Below, in pieces: positions 1 to 6,450 of a stretch of 9,739 nt of DNA (position 1 is its first letter; each line of letters starts with the position of its first letter). A model generated the notes under the pieces. It was not told where the DNA came from and searched no databases. It saw only the letters and a program-made list of their open reading frames with translations. The stretch covers positions 1 to 9,739 of the forward strand of contig JACXUE010000043.1 in assembly GCA_014764075.1 (NCBI GenBank), in the 5' to 3' direction. The translations under genes and the position numbers were made by a program. The DNA comes from Sulfuricurvum sp. GTDB lineage: Bacteria > Campylobacterota > Campylobacteria > Campylobacterales > Sulfurimonadaceae.

Positions 1-572
1 TTACAGATACGGGCGGCAAACTCTAACTCCGTCCCCGTAAAGCTCTCAGGGGAATACTCCAACATGATCTCGCCATCGTGTTTGGCGGCACGCGCTTTGA
101 CCATATCGACACCCTCCAACGCCAACGCGATGATTTCGTCTTGTTCTTTTCCGAATACGATCTTACGTTGAGCTACGGAGGTAGAGTTGTACAAATGGAC
201 AATCGCTTTTTTAACCCCCGCGAGAGCTTCAAACGTTTTGTCGATCAAATGTTCGCGCGCTTGGACAAGAACCTGTACCGTCACATCATCAGGGATCAAT
301 TTTTGATCCACGAGGGCGCGCAAAAAGTCAAATTCGACTTTGGACGCGGAGGGGAATCCCACCTCAATATTTTTAAATCCGAGTTTCAGCAAGAGGTTGA
401 AGAGAGAGAGTTTTTGATCCAAATTCATCGGGGTGATCAACGCTTGGTTTCCGTCGCGAAGATCGACACTGCACCAGATAGGGGCGTGCGTGATGGTTTT
501 AGACGGCCAAGTTCTGTTTGGCAAATCGACTTGTGGATACGGGCGGTATTTGCCCATCGATGCGTGTTTCAT
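1..572 (-). CDS. leuA: 2-isopropylmalate synthase, N-terminal part (runs off left edge)
   Basis: This is the first 190 codons of LeuA, which condenses acetyl-CoA with 2-oxoisovalerate in the first committed step of leucine synthesis in the cytoplasm. Translating the minus strand from the ATG at 572-570 gives an uninterrupted frame to the edge. It contains the HMGL-like/DRE-TIM metallolyase signature DLRDGNQAL at about residues 37-45 (R39 catalytic, D40 metal-binding by family knowledge), then GFKNIEVGFPSAS near residue 65, and a YSPESFTGTELEFA stretch near the edge. The N-terminal style (KYRPYPQVDLPNRTWPS) fits the long type-2 LeuA family of about 550-560 residues, so about two thirds is missing. 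The start is well supported: AAAGGAG lies just upstream, read on the minus strand, and a TATAAT box lies about 60 bases upstream. It is divergent from the pilus operon and not functionally related to it. Confidence 0.95.
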   Translation of the reverse strand, partial: MKHASMGKYRPYPQVDLPNRTWPSKTITHAPIWCSVDLRDGNQALITPMNLDQKLSLFNLLLKLGFKNIEVGFPSASKVEFDFLRALVDQKLIPDDVTVQVLVQAREHLIDKTFEALAGVKKAIVHLYNSTSVAQRKIVFGKEQDEIIALALEGVDMVKARAAKHDGEIMLEYSPESFTGTELEFAARIC

Positions 573-631
573 AAGAAACTCCTTTGATTTTTCTCTCCCC
601 ATCGCCATTGCTGGTGGCAATAAGTGGGCGA

Positions 632-637
632 ATTATA
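632..637 (-). promoter_or_regulatory. Probable sigma70 -10 box for leuA
   Basis: Read on the minus strand this is a perfect TATAAT, ending about 60 bases before the leuA ATG. I see no convincing -35 hexamer 16-18 bases upstream, as is common in Campylobacterota. The predicted leader of about 50 bases holds a small 5-bp inverted repeat (ATTGC/GCAAT, about 606-620) and the AAGGAG site, but no leucine-rich leader peptide. Confidence 0.55.
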
Positions 638-698
638 GCGAAAAGGGCTTTTAATACGATTAGTGTTTAAAGATTTTACCCCCTAGATTAAACTTTAG

Positions 699-707
699 TG
701 GTATAAT
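699..707 (+). promoter_or_regulatory. Probable extended -10 promoter of the pilus operon
   Basis: TGGTATAAT is a perfect TGn-TATAAT extended -10 element, with the hexamer at 702-707. Transcription would start near 714, about 40 bases before the first ATG of the operon. There is no good -35 hexamer, which an extended -10 can make up for. Because the following genes overlap or nearly touch, this promoter probably drives all eight genes from 754 to 9161. The 573-753 gap otherwise shows nothing beyond the two divergent -10 boxes and the ribosome sites. Confidence 0.6.
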
Positions 708-753
708 AATTGCTTTGAAAAAGTGTATGTCCAATATTTAAGTCAAGCATTAA

Positions 754-2196
754 ATGAGTGATAAACTGTCGATTATTAGATTTCTGAGGGGTAGCGTGAA
801 AAAACTTTCCATCGTCCGTTTCCGAAACGATCACGCAACTATTTTAGATATCGAAAAGAATAAAGGTGTTTATACTTTTCTCCCCCCAATTGAGCTTGAT
901 GAACTTACACAATTATCCACTCATCTCGTTAACAGAACAAAAATTTTAATCTTTTTTTCCCCTCTAGATACCATCGAAGAGTCGATTGCACTCCCTTCAG
1001 TCATTAAAAACGAAGCCACCATCCTCAAAGCTCTATCCGTTAAACTACATGATGAGCGCCTCATTAATGAACCTCTTGTATTAAATAAAGTAGATGCCAT
1101 CATTGATCCCTTGGGTGAAAGCATCCAACATCACTATAAAGGTTTGTATGAACGGGAAATTTACGATGCAATCTCTCCCTTAACGCAATGGGAACATATC
1201 GATGCCATTACGTCAGAAGTGTATGCCCTTTTTTCAATTTCAGAGGAAATTTTTCGGGATAAAAGCTATTTAAGTGTTTACACCCAAGAAGATCGAAACC
1301 TCATCGTGGCGGTTAATAAAGGTACGTTACTTTTCAGTCGGGTCGGAGAGCTGCAATCAACCGATGAAATCGAACGGGTCATGGAACAGATCAGCGATAT
1401 CAACCGCACAGTTGCTTATGCCCATCAGCAGTATCGTGAAGTAGCGTTTGAATTTATCGCCATCAGCGGCAATATTGCTGATGGTGAAATGGCAACGATT
1501 CAACTCCAAGCCATAACAGGTTTAAGGGTATGTACCCTTGCGCCGACATTAATGGTAAAAGGGCTAGAACTCAGTACCGCTCAAAACTACATCTTGGATA
1601 TTGGGATGCTCTATTTGCCCGAAAGTATGAACTTTCTTCCCACACGTGTCAAAGCGATTAAAGAGTTTGATTTCGGGACTAAAATTGTCTTCTCTATTGC
1701 ACTCTTGGTTATGGTTTTGGGAGTATACTTCAGCTTTAGTGCCTATACTGAGTATCAAGCCGGACGCGATGACTATCACAACACACGCGCACAATTAGAA
1801 CAAACCCTCCAAAATACAGTAACATTCGATAATGACCAACTCCAAAAAGCAATTGCCCTCTTAGAGGTATCTACCGAAGTTGATCACCATTTTTTAGACT
1901 CTATGATTGTGTTTGATGACCTATTTTCGTTGATTCACCCCTCTCAGAGTGCGTATAGCCATACACCTGAGGGGGGAGTATTAACGCTTAGCTTTTCTAA
2001 AAAATGCACAACCTTGAAAGAGTTATACTTATTTGAAAAAACATTTAAACAAAAGATCGCTACTCTAAAACCCCAACTAGCCTCAATCACTCCTCTTTAT
2101 AAAATTAATTACGATACCCTCACGTTCGAAGCAACGGTAACCTATGGTATAACTCAACAAACCGCTACAGACCCTCAGCAAGGAGACAACGGATGA
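754..2196 (+). CDS. PilM/PilN-like inner-membrane fusion protein (MshI/GspL position)
   Basis: This 480-residue protein has a cytoplasmic N-terminal part (about 1-290) that looks like a diverged actin-like PilM/GspL domain. Then comes an NFLPTR motif (N293-P296), which resembles the INLLP motif by which PilN binds PilM. One membrane helix follows (about 311-330), then a periplasmic part with a short coiled-coil region (about 335-370) and a ferredoxin-like C-terminal region. By family knowledge such proteins link the cytoplasmic ATPase to the periplasmic alignment complex. MshI of MSHA pili likewise joins both roles, and the gene stands first in the operon as mshI does. I see no clear nucleotide-binding motif. 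The start is uncertain: ATG 754 has no good ribosome site, while an in-frame GTG at 796 follows GAGGGG and would remove 14 residues. The assignment rests mainly on architecture and context. Confidence 0.75.
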   Translation: MSDKLSIIRFLRGSVKKLSIVRFRNDHATILDIEKNKGVYTFLPPIELDELTQLSTHLVNRTKILIFFSPLDTIEESIALPSVIKNEATILKALSVKLHDERLINEPLVLNKVDAIIDPLGESIQHHYKGLYEREIYDAISPLTQWEHIDAITSEVYALFSISEEIFRDKSYLSVYTQEDRNLIVAVNKGTLLFSRVGELQSTDEIERVMEQISDINRTVAYAHQQYREVAFEFIAISGNIADGEMATIQLQAITGLRVCTLAPTLMVKGLELSTAQNYILDIGMLYLPESMNFLPTRVKAIKEFDFGTKIVFSIALLVMVLGVYFSFSAYTEYQAGRDDYHNTRAQLEQTLQNTVTFDNDQLQKAIALLEVSTEVDHHFLDSMIVFDDLFSLIHPSQSAYSHTPEGGVLTLSFSKKCTTLKELYLFEKTFKQKIATLKPQLASITPLYKINYDTLTFEATVTYGITQQTATDPQQGDNG

Positions 2197-2687
2197 ATAA
2201 ACGACTCTTCATCTCTTTTGTACTCCTCTCATTGAGTGCGCTACTTATAGGATCGGTTCCTTGGCTCGAAGAAAAACGTCTCACCATTGAACGCCTCAAT
2301 GATCAAACCAAAAATGATCTTAGGGAATTACGAGAAATTGATCAAACCAATCGGTGGCTCACCAAAAACATCCTCCCACGTATAGAAAATCAAATTCTCG
2401 AGAACGAAGCGATAGAACTCAGTATGATCGCTTTTTACGATCAATACGCATCTCTTTATCAATTTCGGGTCTCCAAATTCGTTTACTACGATACCTCCGC
2501 AAAAATGGATATTGGATTTACATTTGTCCCTAAAAACCCTTCCGATATCGATCGATTTTTGGCTCTGCGCTATCTTGATGGATTTATTCAGATTAAAGAA
2601 CTTTCTTACAAAGAAGATAGAATAAGTGGAATACTAACCCTTATTCATCCAATCAAAGGGGGTGAGAATGCTACATCTGGAGAATAA
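2193..2687 (+). CDS. PilO/GspM-like bitopic membrane protein (MshJ position)
   Basis: This is a 164-residue protein with one N-terminal membrane helix (about residues 4-23) preceded by MNKR. A charged, probably coiled-coil stretch follows (about 25-75), then a small periplasmic alpha/beta region. Size and layout match PilO, GspM and MshJ, which pair with the PilN-like protein and form the inner-membrane alignment complex between motor and secretin. Its ATG overlaps the preceding stop codon in ATGA and has a strong AAGGAG 7 bases upstream, so translation is coupled to the PilM/PilN-like gene. Sequence similarity alone would not identify it. The role is inferred from topology, length and its place between the PilM/N-like and PilP-like genes. 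Confidence 0.65.
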   Translation: MNKRLFISFVLLSLSALLIGSVPWLEEKRLTIERLNDQTKNDLRELREIDQTNRWLTKNILPRIENQILENEAIELSMIAFYDQYASLYQFRVSKFVYYDTSAKMDIGFTFVPKNPSDIDRFLALRYLDGFIQIKELSYKEDRISGILTLIHPIKGGENATSGE

Positions 2688-3213
2688 GTCGTTTCTCACA
2701 TTATTAAGCCCCTTTGCTCTATTTGCATTGATATGGGTTGTGAGTCCTTATGGGTTCAAAGCTCTCGAAGAGAGAATCGATTCTGATCGCGATGCGGTAA
2801 TGGATCTCATCAATACCAAAGGGGAAGCCTACAGAACCATCCAGCGACATGAATCGGCCTATGCTTCTCTCGTGCAAAAAATGATCACACGTGAACAAAA
2901 CCGATTTTGGATAGCACAACAGATGTATCACCCCATAAGAGCGTCGATAGCGCATGTGATACCCCAAAACTCTTCTGAAACAATATTACAAGCACCTCCA
3001 CCGCTACTCCGTTTTAGCGATGGAAACATAACGTCAAATCCTAAAACATGGAGCGTTCAGATGGTTTTACCGTTACAGAATATGGCGATCATCAACAATA
3101 AAATTATGCGGGTCGGTCAAAGGATCGATGGGGTACAATTGCTTCAAGTAGAAACTTCGAAAGTATTAATTCACACAGACAGAGGGGATCAATGGATAAA
3201 ATTATTTCATTAA
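2668..3213 (+). CDS. PilP/GspC-like periplasmic linker protein (MshK position)
   Basis: This 181-residue protein has an N-terminal membrane helix (about residues 9-28), a charged helical region (about 30-90), a proline-containing linker and a C-terminal beta-rich module. The last 40 residues (NNKIMRVGQRIDGVQLLQVE onward) follow the pattern of the PilP/GspC homology region and MshK: a small residue-lysine turn, RVG.RIDG, then alternating strands V.LL.VE....LIH. In the known families this module contacts the N-terminal domains of the secretin, which fits the secretin gene next door. ATG 2668 is preferred over an in-frame GTG at 2662 because the AAGGGGGTGAG ribosome site lies correctly before the ATG and would overlap the GTG. 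The gene overlaps the previous one by 20 bases and the next by 22. Confidence 0.68.
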   Translation: MLHLENKSFLTLLSPFALFALIWVVSPYGFKALEERIDSDRDAVMDLINTKGEAYRTIQRHESAYASLVQKMITREQNRFWIAQQMYHPIRASIAHVIPQNSSETILQAPPPLLRFSDGNITSNPKTWSVQMVLPLQNMAIINNKIMRVGQRIDGVQLLQVETSKVLIHTDRGDQWIKLFH

Positions 3214-4709
3214 CGGCAACATTTTGTATCAGTCTAATTATGGGCGGATGCTACAGCGCAACTGCACCAATACATCCTAACAAGCTCTCAACGCAGGCTC
3301 GTGATGCCTCCGCGTCCAAAGAGATCGCCAACTTCATGGGCACCAAGAGCACATCCACTCCTCCCCCTGTCGTACTCCCGAGTGTCTATCAAAATCTCTC
3401 TCCGCTTAGCGGAAAAACAATCTCTATCTCAGCAGAAAACGCCAATCTTAGACAACTCCTCTACACCATCTCTCAATCGGCAGGATTGAACCTCATCATA
3501 GATAAAGATGTCGATACCAACACTCTGGTAACACTCACGCTTGAGCGCGCTTCCACCGAAGAAGCTCTCGATTTACTCAGTGACCTGGCGGATTGTTCGT
3601 ATGTTATCGAAGGCTCCATCCTCCATGTAAAACAATACTCTCAACGTACCTTTGCTATACCCTATATCCATTCTACCACCTCATTCGACTCCGCATTGGG
3701 GGGTGACATGCTAGGCTCAGGCGATAGTGGGAATGGGACAAGTATAAATGGTAAATTTGCCTTAAACTACAAAAATCCCATCGAAGCCAACGACTTTTAC
3801 AAACAGATCGAAACCAACGTAAAAGATCTCCTCAGTGAAAAAGGGAAATACACCCTAAACAGTTTTACCGGAACGTTGGTGGTTACCGATACCAAAAAAT
3901 CGCTCGACTCCATCGAGGAGATGCTCAAAAAAATCAAAAAAAGCGCCTCTCGTCAAGTTCTCATTGAAGCAAAAATACTCGAAGTCGTCCTAAACGATGA
4001 CCATCAACTCGGTGTTGATTGGAGTACACTCAGCGGCAAAACAGGAGATTTTTCGTTCTCTCAAGCCCTAAAACTCTCCGGTTCAGGGACGATTGCCGGC
4101 GTACTGGGATATACCGATAAACATATCACCGGAATTATTAACGCCCTTGACAGTGCGGGCGATGTTGAGACCCTCTCGAACCCTCGCATCAAAGTCTCCA
4201 GCGGTCAATCGGCACTCATCACTTCAGGACAGTTGATCCCTTTTTGGGATTTACAAGTGACACCTGGTACTAACATTGACGGCACAGTGACTCCGCCATT
4301 GTATGAATATACCCGACGCGATGTACTTGAGGGTCTCTCGTTAGGGGTAACGCCAAAAATCACCGAAGAGGGAAAAATTATCCTCAATATCGTTCCGGTA
4401 ACCACCAACGTCGTAGGTGAAAAAAGTATAGAGGGGACTATTTCGACCACTGCTACAACCACAACGACAGGAACGGTCGTGAGTGCACCGATCATCAATA
4501 TCAAAGAGGCAGGAACCGTCATCCAAGCCGAAGACAACGATCTCGTCCTCATCGGCGGACTCATTAGCAATACCAAAAAAGATGAGAGAAAAAGACTTCC
4601 CCTCTTAGGTGAAATCCCCTACATAGGCGCACTTTTCTCACAAACCAATATCGTTGATCAAAAAAAGGAATTGGTTATTTTACTTAAACTCAACGTGGTC
4701 AAGCCATGA
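3192..4709 (+). CDS. mshL: Lipoprotein secretin of an MSHA-like pilus (MshL/PulD/CtsD family)
   Basis: This 505-residue protein forms the outer-membrane ring through which the pilus or pseudopilus passes. A lipoprotein signal ends at Cys20 (SLIMGGC). After a disordered Ser/Pro-rich linker comes an STN/N0-type domain (about 74-145: GKTISISAENANLRQLLYTI). Next is a second N domain rich in Gly/Ser at its start (about 155-250), then the secretin core from RQVLIEAKILEV at 254 to the end. The core shows ETLSNPRIKVSSGQSA, LGVTPKI, DNDLVLIGGLI and the hallmark PLLGEIPYIGALFS from P470. A Thr-rich stretch (416-428) lies in the core and may be the lip facing the membrane or outside. The start has GAGGGG 4 bases upstream and overlaps the previous gene by 22 bases. 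Class is certain; the MshL label over the transformation secretin CtsD rests on context. Length is near that of MshL. Confidence 0.92.
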   Translation: MDKIISLTATFCISLIMGGCYSATAPIHPNKLSTQARDASASKEIANFMGTKSTSTPPPVVLPSVYQNLSPLSGKTISISAENANLRQLLYTISQSAGLNLIIDKDVDTNTLVTLTLERASTEEALDLLSDLADCSYVIEGSILHVKQYSQRTFAIPYIHSTTSFDSALGGDMLGSGDSGNGTSINGKFALNYKNPIEANDFYKQIETNVKDLLSEKGKYTLNSFTGTLVVTDTKKSLDSIEEMLKKIKKSASRQVLIEAKILEVVLNDDHQLGVDWSTLSGKTGDFSFSQALKLSGSGTIAGVLGYTDKHITGIINALDSAGDVETLSNPRIKVSSGQSALITSGQLIPFWDLQVTPGTNIDGTVTPPLYEYTRRDVLEGLSLGVTPKITEEGKIILNIVPVTTNVVGEKSIEGTISTTATTTTTGTVVSAPIINIKEAGTVIQAEDNDLVLIGGLISNTKKDERKRLPLLGEIPYIGALFSQTNIVDQKKELVILLKLNVVKP

Positions 4710-5671
4710 AATCTCTCCTTTTGTTGATTGCTACATCTGTAATTGTTCTGCATGGTGCTGAGCTTGTATCGGTGCTATCCACTTCACCTCAATCCACCGA
4801 ACGCCCTTATGCCATCCAGATCTTCACATCGAAATCCTACGAAGGTGCCGCCGCTGTGGTGAAAAAACTCCCTCCAAAATACCACGACGGAATCATGATC
4901 TATAAAGTCGGAGCCTACTATGCGACCCGCTATATCGACACCCCAAACCAAGCAGAACTTCCGGCTATTTTAGCAGATTTTAAACGCTCAGGTTTTACCT
5001 CACCGGTGGTTTTCCCCTACAACCCGAATCGGATCCCTTTAAATCAAAAAATCGCCGAAAAAGCGAAAAAAATTGCTCCGACAGGATCGCTAATAAAAAC
5101 TCAAAAGTTAAGTGAACATGAAAAAACACGCCTCATCCTAGATGCCCAAAAAGCGTTTCAAAACGGTGATATTACCCAAAGCATCATCTATTATGAAATG
5201 ATGATCTCATCAGGTATGGATGATCGCCCCATTCTTCTCAATCTCGCCTACTTGTACGGCAAAGAGGGGGCATTCCACCACTTAGAACGGCTCATCGATA
5301 ATAAACGCAGTATCATCGATTACCTCTATGCCTATGGAGTCGGTGCGCTGGAGAGTCGTCGCTCCAATCTCTACAGCGATCTCTCCCCTTATCTGGCATT
5401 GGATAAAAGCGGTCGCTTAGCGATGCTCTGCGGTTATCATTTCGAATATGCCGGAGATATCGCCCGTGCCTATATTTTTAACAGAATGGCGCATGATATC
5501 AACCCCTCTGATCCCCATATCCTTTATGCTTATGCGCGAAGTGTCGATATGAAAGGTGATACAAAGCAGGCAATTTTTTACTATACACAGATTACCCAAC
5601 TAGGAAGTTCGCATGAAACTCTCCGTCAAAATGCCCAATCACGACTAAATATTCTAAGGAGTCAGCCATGA
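4706..5671 (+). CDS. Exported SPOR-like and TPR protein (MshN position)
   Basis: This 321-residue protein has an N-terminal signal sequence (hydrophobic 3-15, likely cleaved after HGA at about 18). A SPOR-like fold follows at about 34-105: YAIQIFTSKSYEGAAAVVKK, then YKVGAYYATRY and a helix before VVFPY. A basic linker leads to tetratricopeptide-type helix pairs (about 145-190, and 235-315 with ALDKSGRLAMLCGYHFEYAG and INPSDPHILYAYARSVDMKG). SPOR domains bind peptidoglycan stripped of stem peptides, and TPRs hold protein partners. A periplasmic role in tethering or assembling the secretin is the likely function, comparable to MshN, FimV or PilF-type proteins. The start overlaps the secretin stop in ATGA and has no AAGGAG site, so its translation probably depends on coupling. 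The domain calls are by eye; the SPOR call is less sure than the TPR call. Confidence 0.75.
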   Translation: MKSLLLLIATSVIVLHGAELVSVLSTSPQSTERPYAIQIFTSKSYEGAAAVVKKLPPKYHDGIMIYKVGAYYATRYIDTPNQAELPAILADFKRSGFTSPVVFPYNPNRIPLNQKIAEKAKKIAPTGSLIKTQKLSEHEKTRLILDAQKAFQNGDITQSIIYYEMMISSGMDDRPILLNLAYLYGKEGAFHHLERLIDNKRSIIDYLYAYGVGALESRRSNLYSDLSPYLALDKSGRLAMLCGYHFEYAGDIARAYIFNRMAHDINPSDPHILYAYARSVDMKGDTKQAIFYYTQITQLGSSHETLRQNAQSRLNILRSQP

Positions 5672-6438
5672 AAAAAGGTTTCACACTTATCGAACTCGCC
5701 ATCGTTTTGATCATCATCGGTCTCTTGACGGGGGGGTCGTTTCAGTTGTTGCAAGTAATGGAAGAAAAAGCGCGCGATACCCAAGCCAAACAAACCCTCG
5801 AAGCGGCAAAAGAGGCAGTCATCGCGTTTGCCATCCAAAACAACCGATTGCCAAATGCAAGTGAATTTACGGGGTTAGGATTGGTCGGAGCAGGAAATAC
5901 CCCTATATATTATAATTCCGATGCAGTTCTACAGGCAAATTTATGCGATCGAACAACAACCGTTTTAAACGTAACCGATCCAAATGGCGTCAATACACCA
6001 AATATTGCATTTGTCCTCGCCGTCGCGGGTGAAAATATGTTGGGACAAACGACACGCGTAGGAGACAACATAACTTTTCCGCAATGGAATACAGTGGTTG
6101 GCGGTCGTGGATATGATGATTTTCATACACACGTTTCACTCAATGAAATCCAATCTCGCGTAGAATGCCAAGCTCCAACCATTATTAATCCTACATTGCA
6201 CAATGGAACAGTAGGAACACCTTATACCGTACAATTTGTAGGCAACGGCGGCAATGGAGCCTATACTTTTGCACGAACGCAAGGAGCATTTCCTCCTGGA
6301 GCTCCAGCTTTTAATTTGGATGGTGCCACAGGTGTTCTTACCGGAACACCTACTGCAGTTGGGACAAGTGTATTTACCATACAAATCACAAGCGGTACAA
6401 TATCTACAACGCGTCAATTTGCATTGGTTATTAATTAG
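5668..6438 (+). CDS. Prepilin with C-terminal Ig-like (He_PIG-type) domain
   Basis: This 256-residue type IV prepilin/pseudopilin begins with a short basic leader, MKKG, which prepilin peptidase would cut before Phe5. FTLIELAIVLIIIGLLTGGS follows, with the conserved Glu at mature position 5. The pilin body runs to about residue 165, ends in GYDDFHTHVSLNEIQSR, and has two cysteines (93 and 167) that may pair. From about 170 the protein turns into an Ig-like repeat of the He_PIG type: TVGTPYTVQFVGNGGNGAY, FPPGAPAFNLDGATGVLTGT, PTAVGTSVFTIQI. Such domains are typical of large surface and adhesion proteins, so this may be a minor pilin carrying an adhesive or displayed module. Start: AAGGAG 6 bases before the ATG, which overlaps the previous stop in ATGA. 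A G7 tract lies in codons 21-23. It has no counterpart at this place in the Vibrio msh order. Confidence 0.88.
   Translation: MKKGFTLIELAIVLIIIGLLTGGSFQLLQVMEEKARDTQAKQTLEAAKEAVIAFAIQNNRLPNASEFTGLGLVGAGNTPIYYNSDAVLQANLCDRTTTVLNVTDPNGVNTPNIAFVLAVAGENMLGQTTRVGDNITFPQWNTVVGGRGYDDFHTHVSLNEIQSRVECQAPTIINPTLHNGTVGTPYTVQFVGNGGNGAYTFARTQGAFPPGAPAFNLDGATGVLTGTPTAVGTSVFTIQITSGTISTTRQFALVIN
5730..5736 (+). repeat. G7 homopolymer tract within prepilin codons 21-23
   Basis: Seven consecutive G residues encode the Thr-Gly-Gly part of the prepilin helix (acg ggg ggg tcg). It is the longest G or C run I found in the window; several C6 or G6 runs occur elsewhere. A one-base slip would destroy the pilin after about 22 residues. 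Seven is at the short end for phase-variable tracts in Campylobacterota. Confidence 0.9.
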
Positions 6439-6450
6439 AAGGGATCAAGA

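Noticed and set aside
78..587. Open frame of 169 codons on the plus strand across the left end
   Set aside because: It is the antisense of leuA, whose minus-strand translation gives a clear LeuA sequence with the DLRDGNQ motif and a good ribosome site; the plus-strand frame matches nothing and has no ribosome site.
606..620. Inverted repeat ATTGC/GCAAT in the leuA leader, considered as riboswitch or operator
   Set aside because: Only five base pairs with a five-base loop and no known aptamer or attenuator features; likely chance.
727..741. Four-codon mini-frame (ATG to TAA) in the operon leader
   Set aside because: Too short to weigh, no ribosome site, and such frames arise by chance in A/T-rich leaders; an uORF role cannot be supported.
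3926..3947. Two A7 runs in the secretin gene as possible slippage sites
   Set aside because: They encode Lys-Lys pairs in a normal helix (LKKIKKS), the frame on both sides is correct and conserved, and A-runs of this size are common at this base composition.
4205..4576. Minus-strand open frame of 123 codons inside the secretin gene
   Set aside because: It lies wholly within the most conserved part of the secretin and its low-complexity Val/Thr composition is the mirror of Thr-rich and Val-rich codons; no start signal.
6136..6417. Minus-strand Cys-rich frame of 93 codons in the Ig-domain prepilin
   Set aside because: The cysteines arise from the complement of GCA/ACA-type codons of the real gene; no ribosome site or family resemblance.
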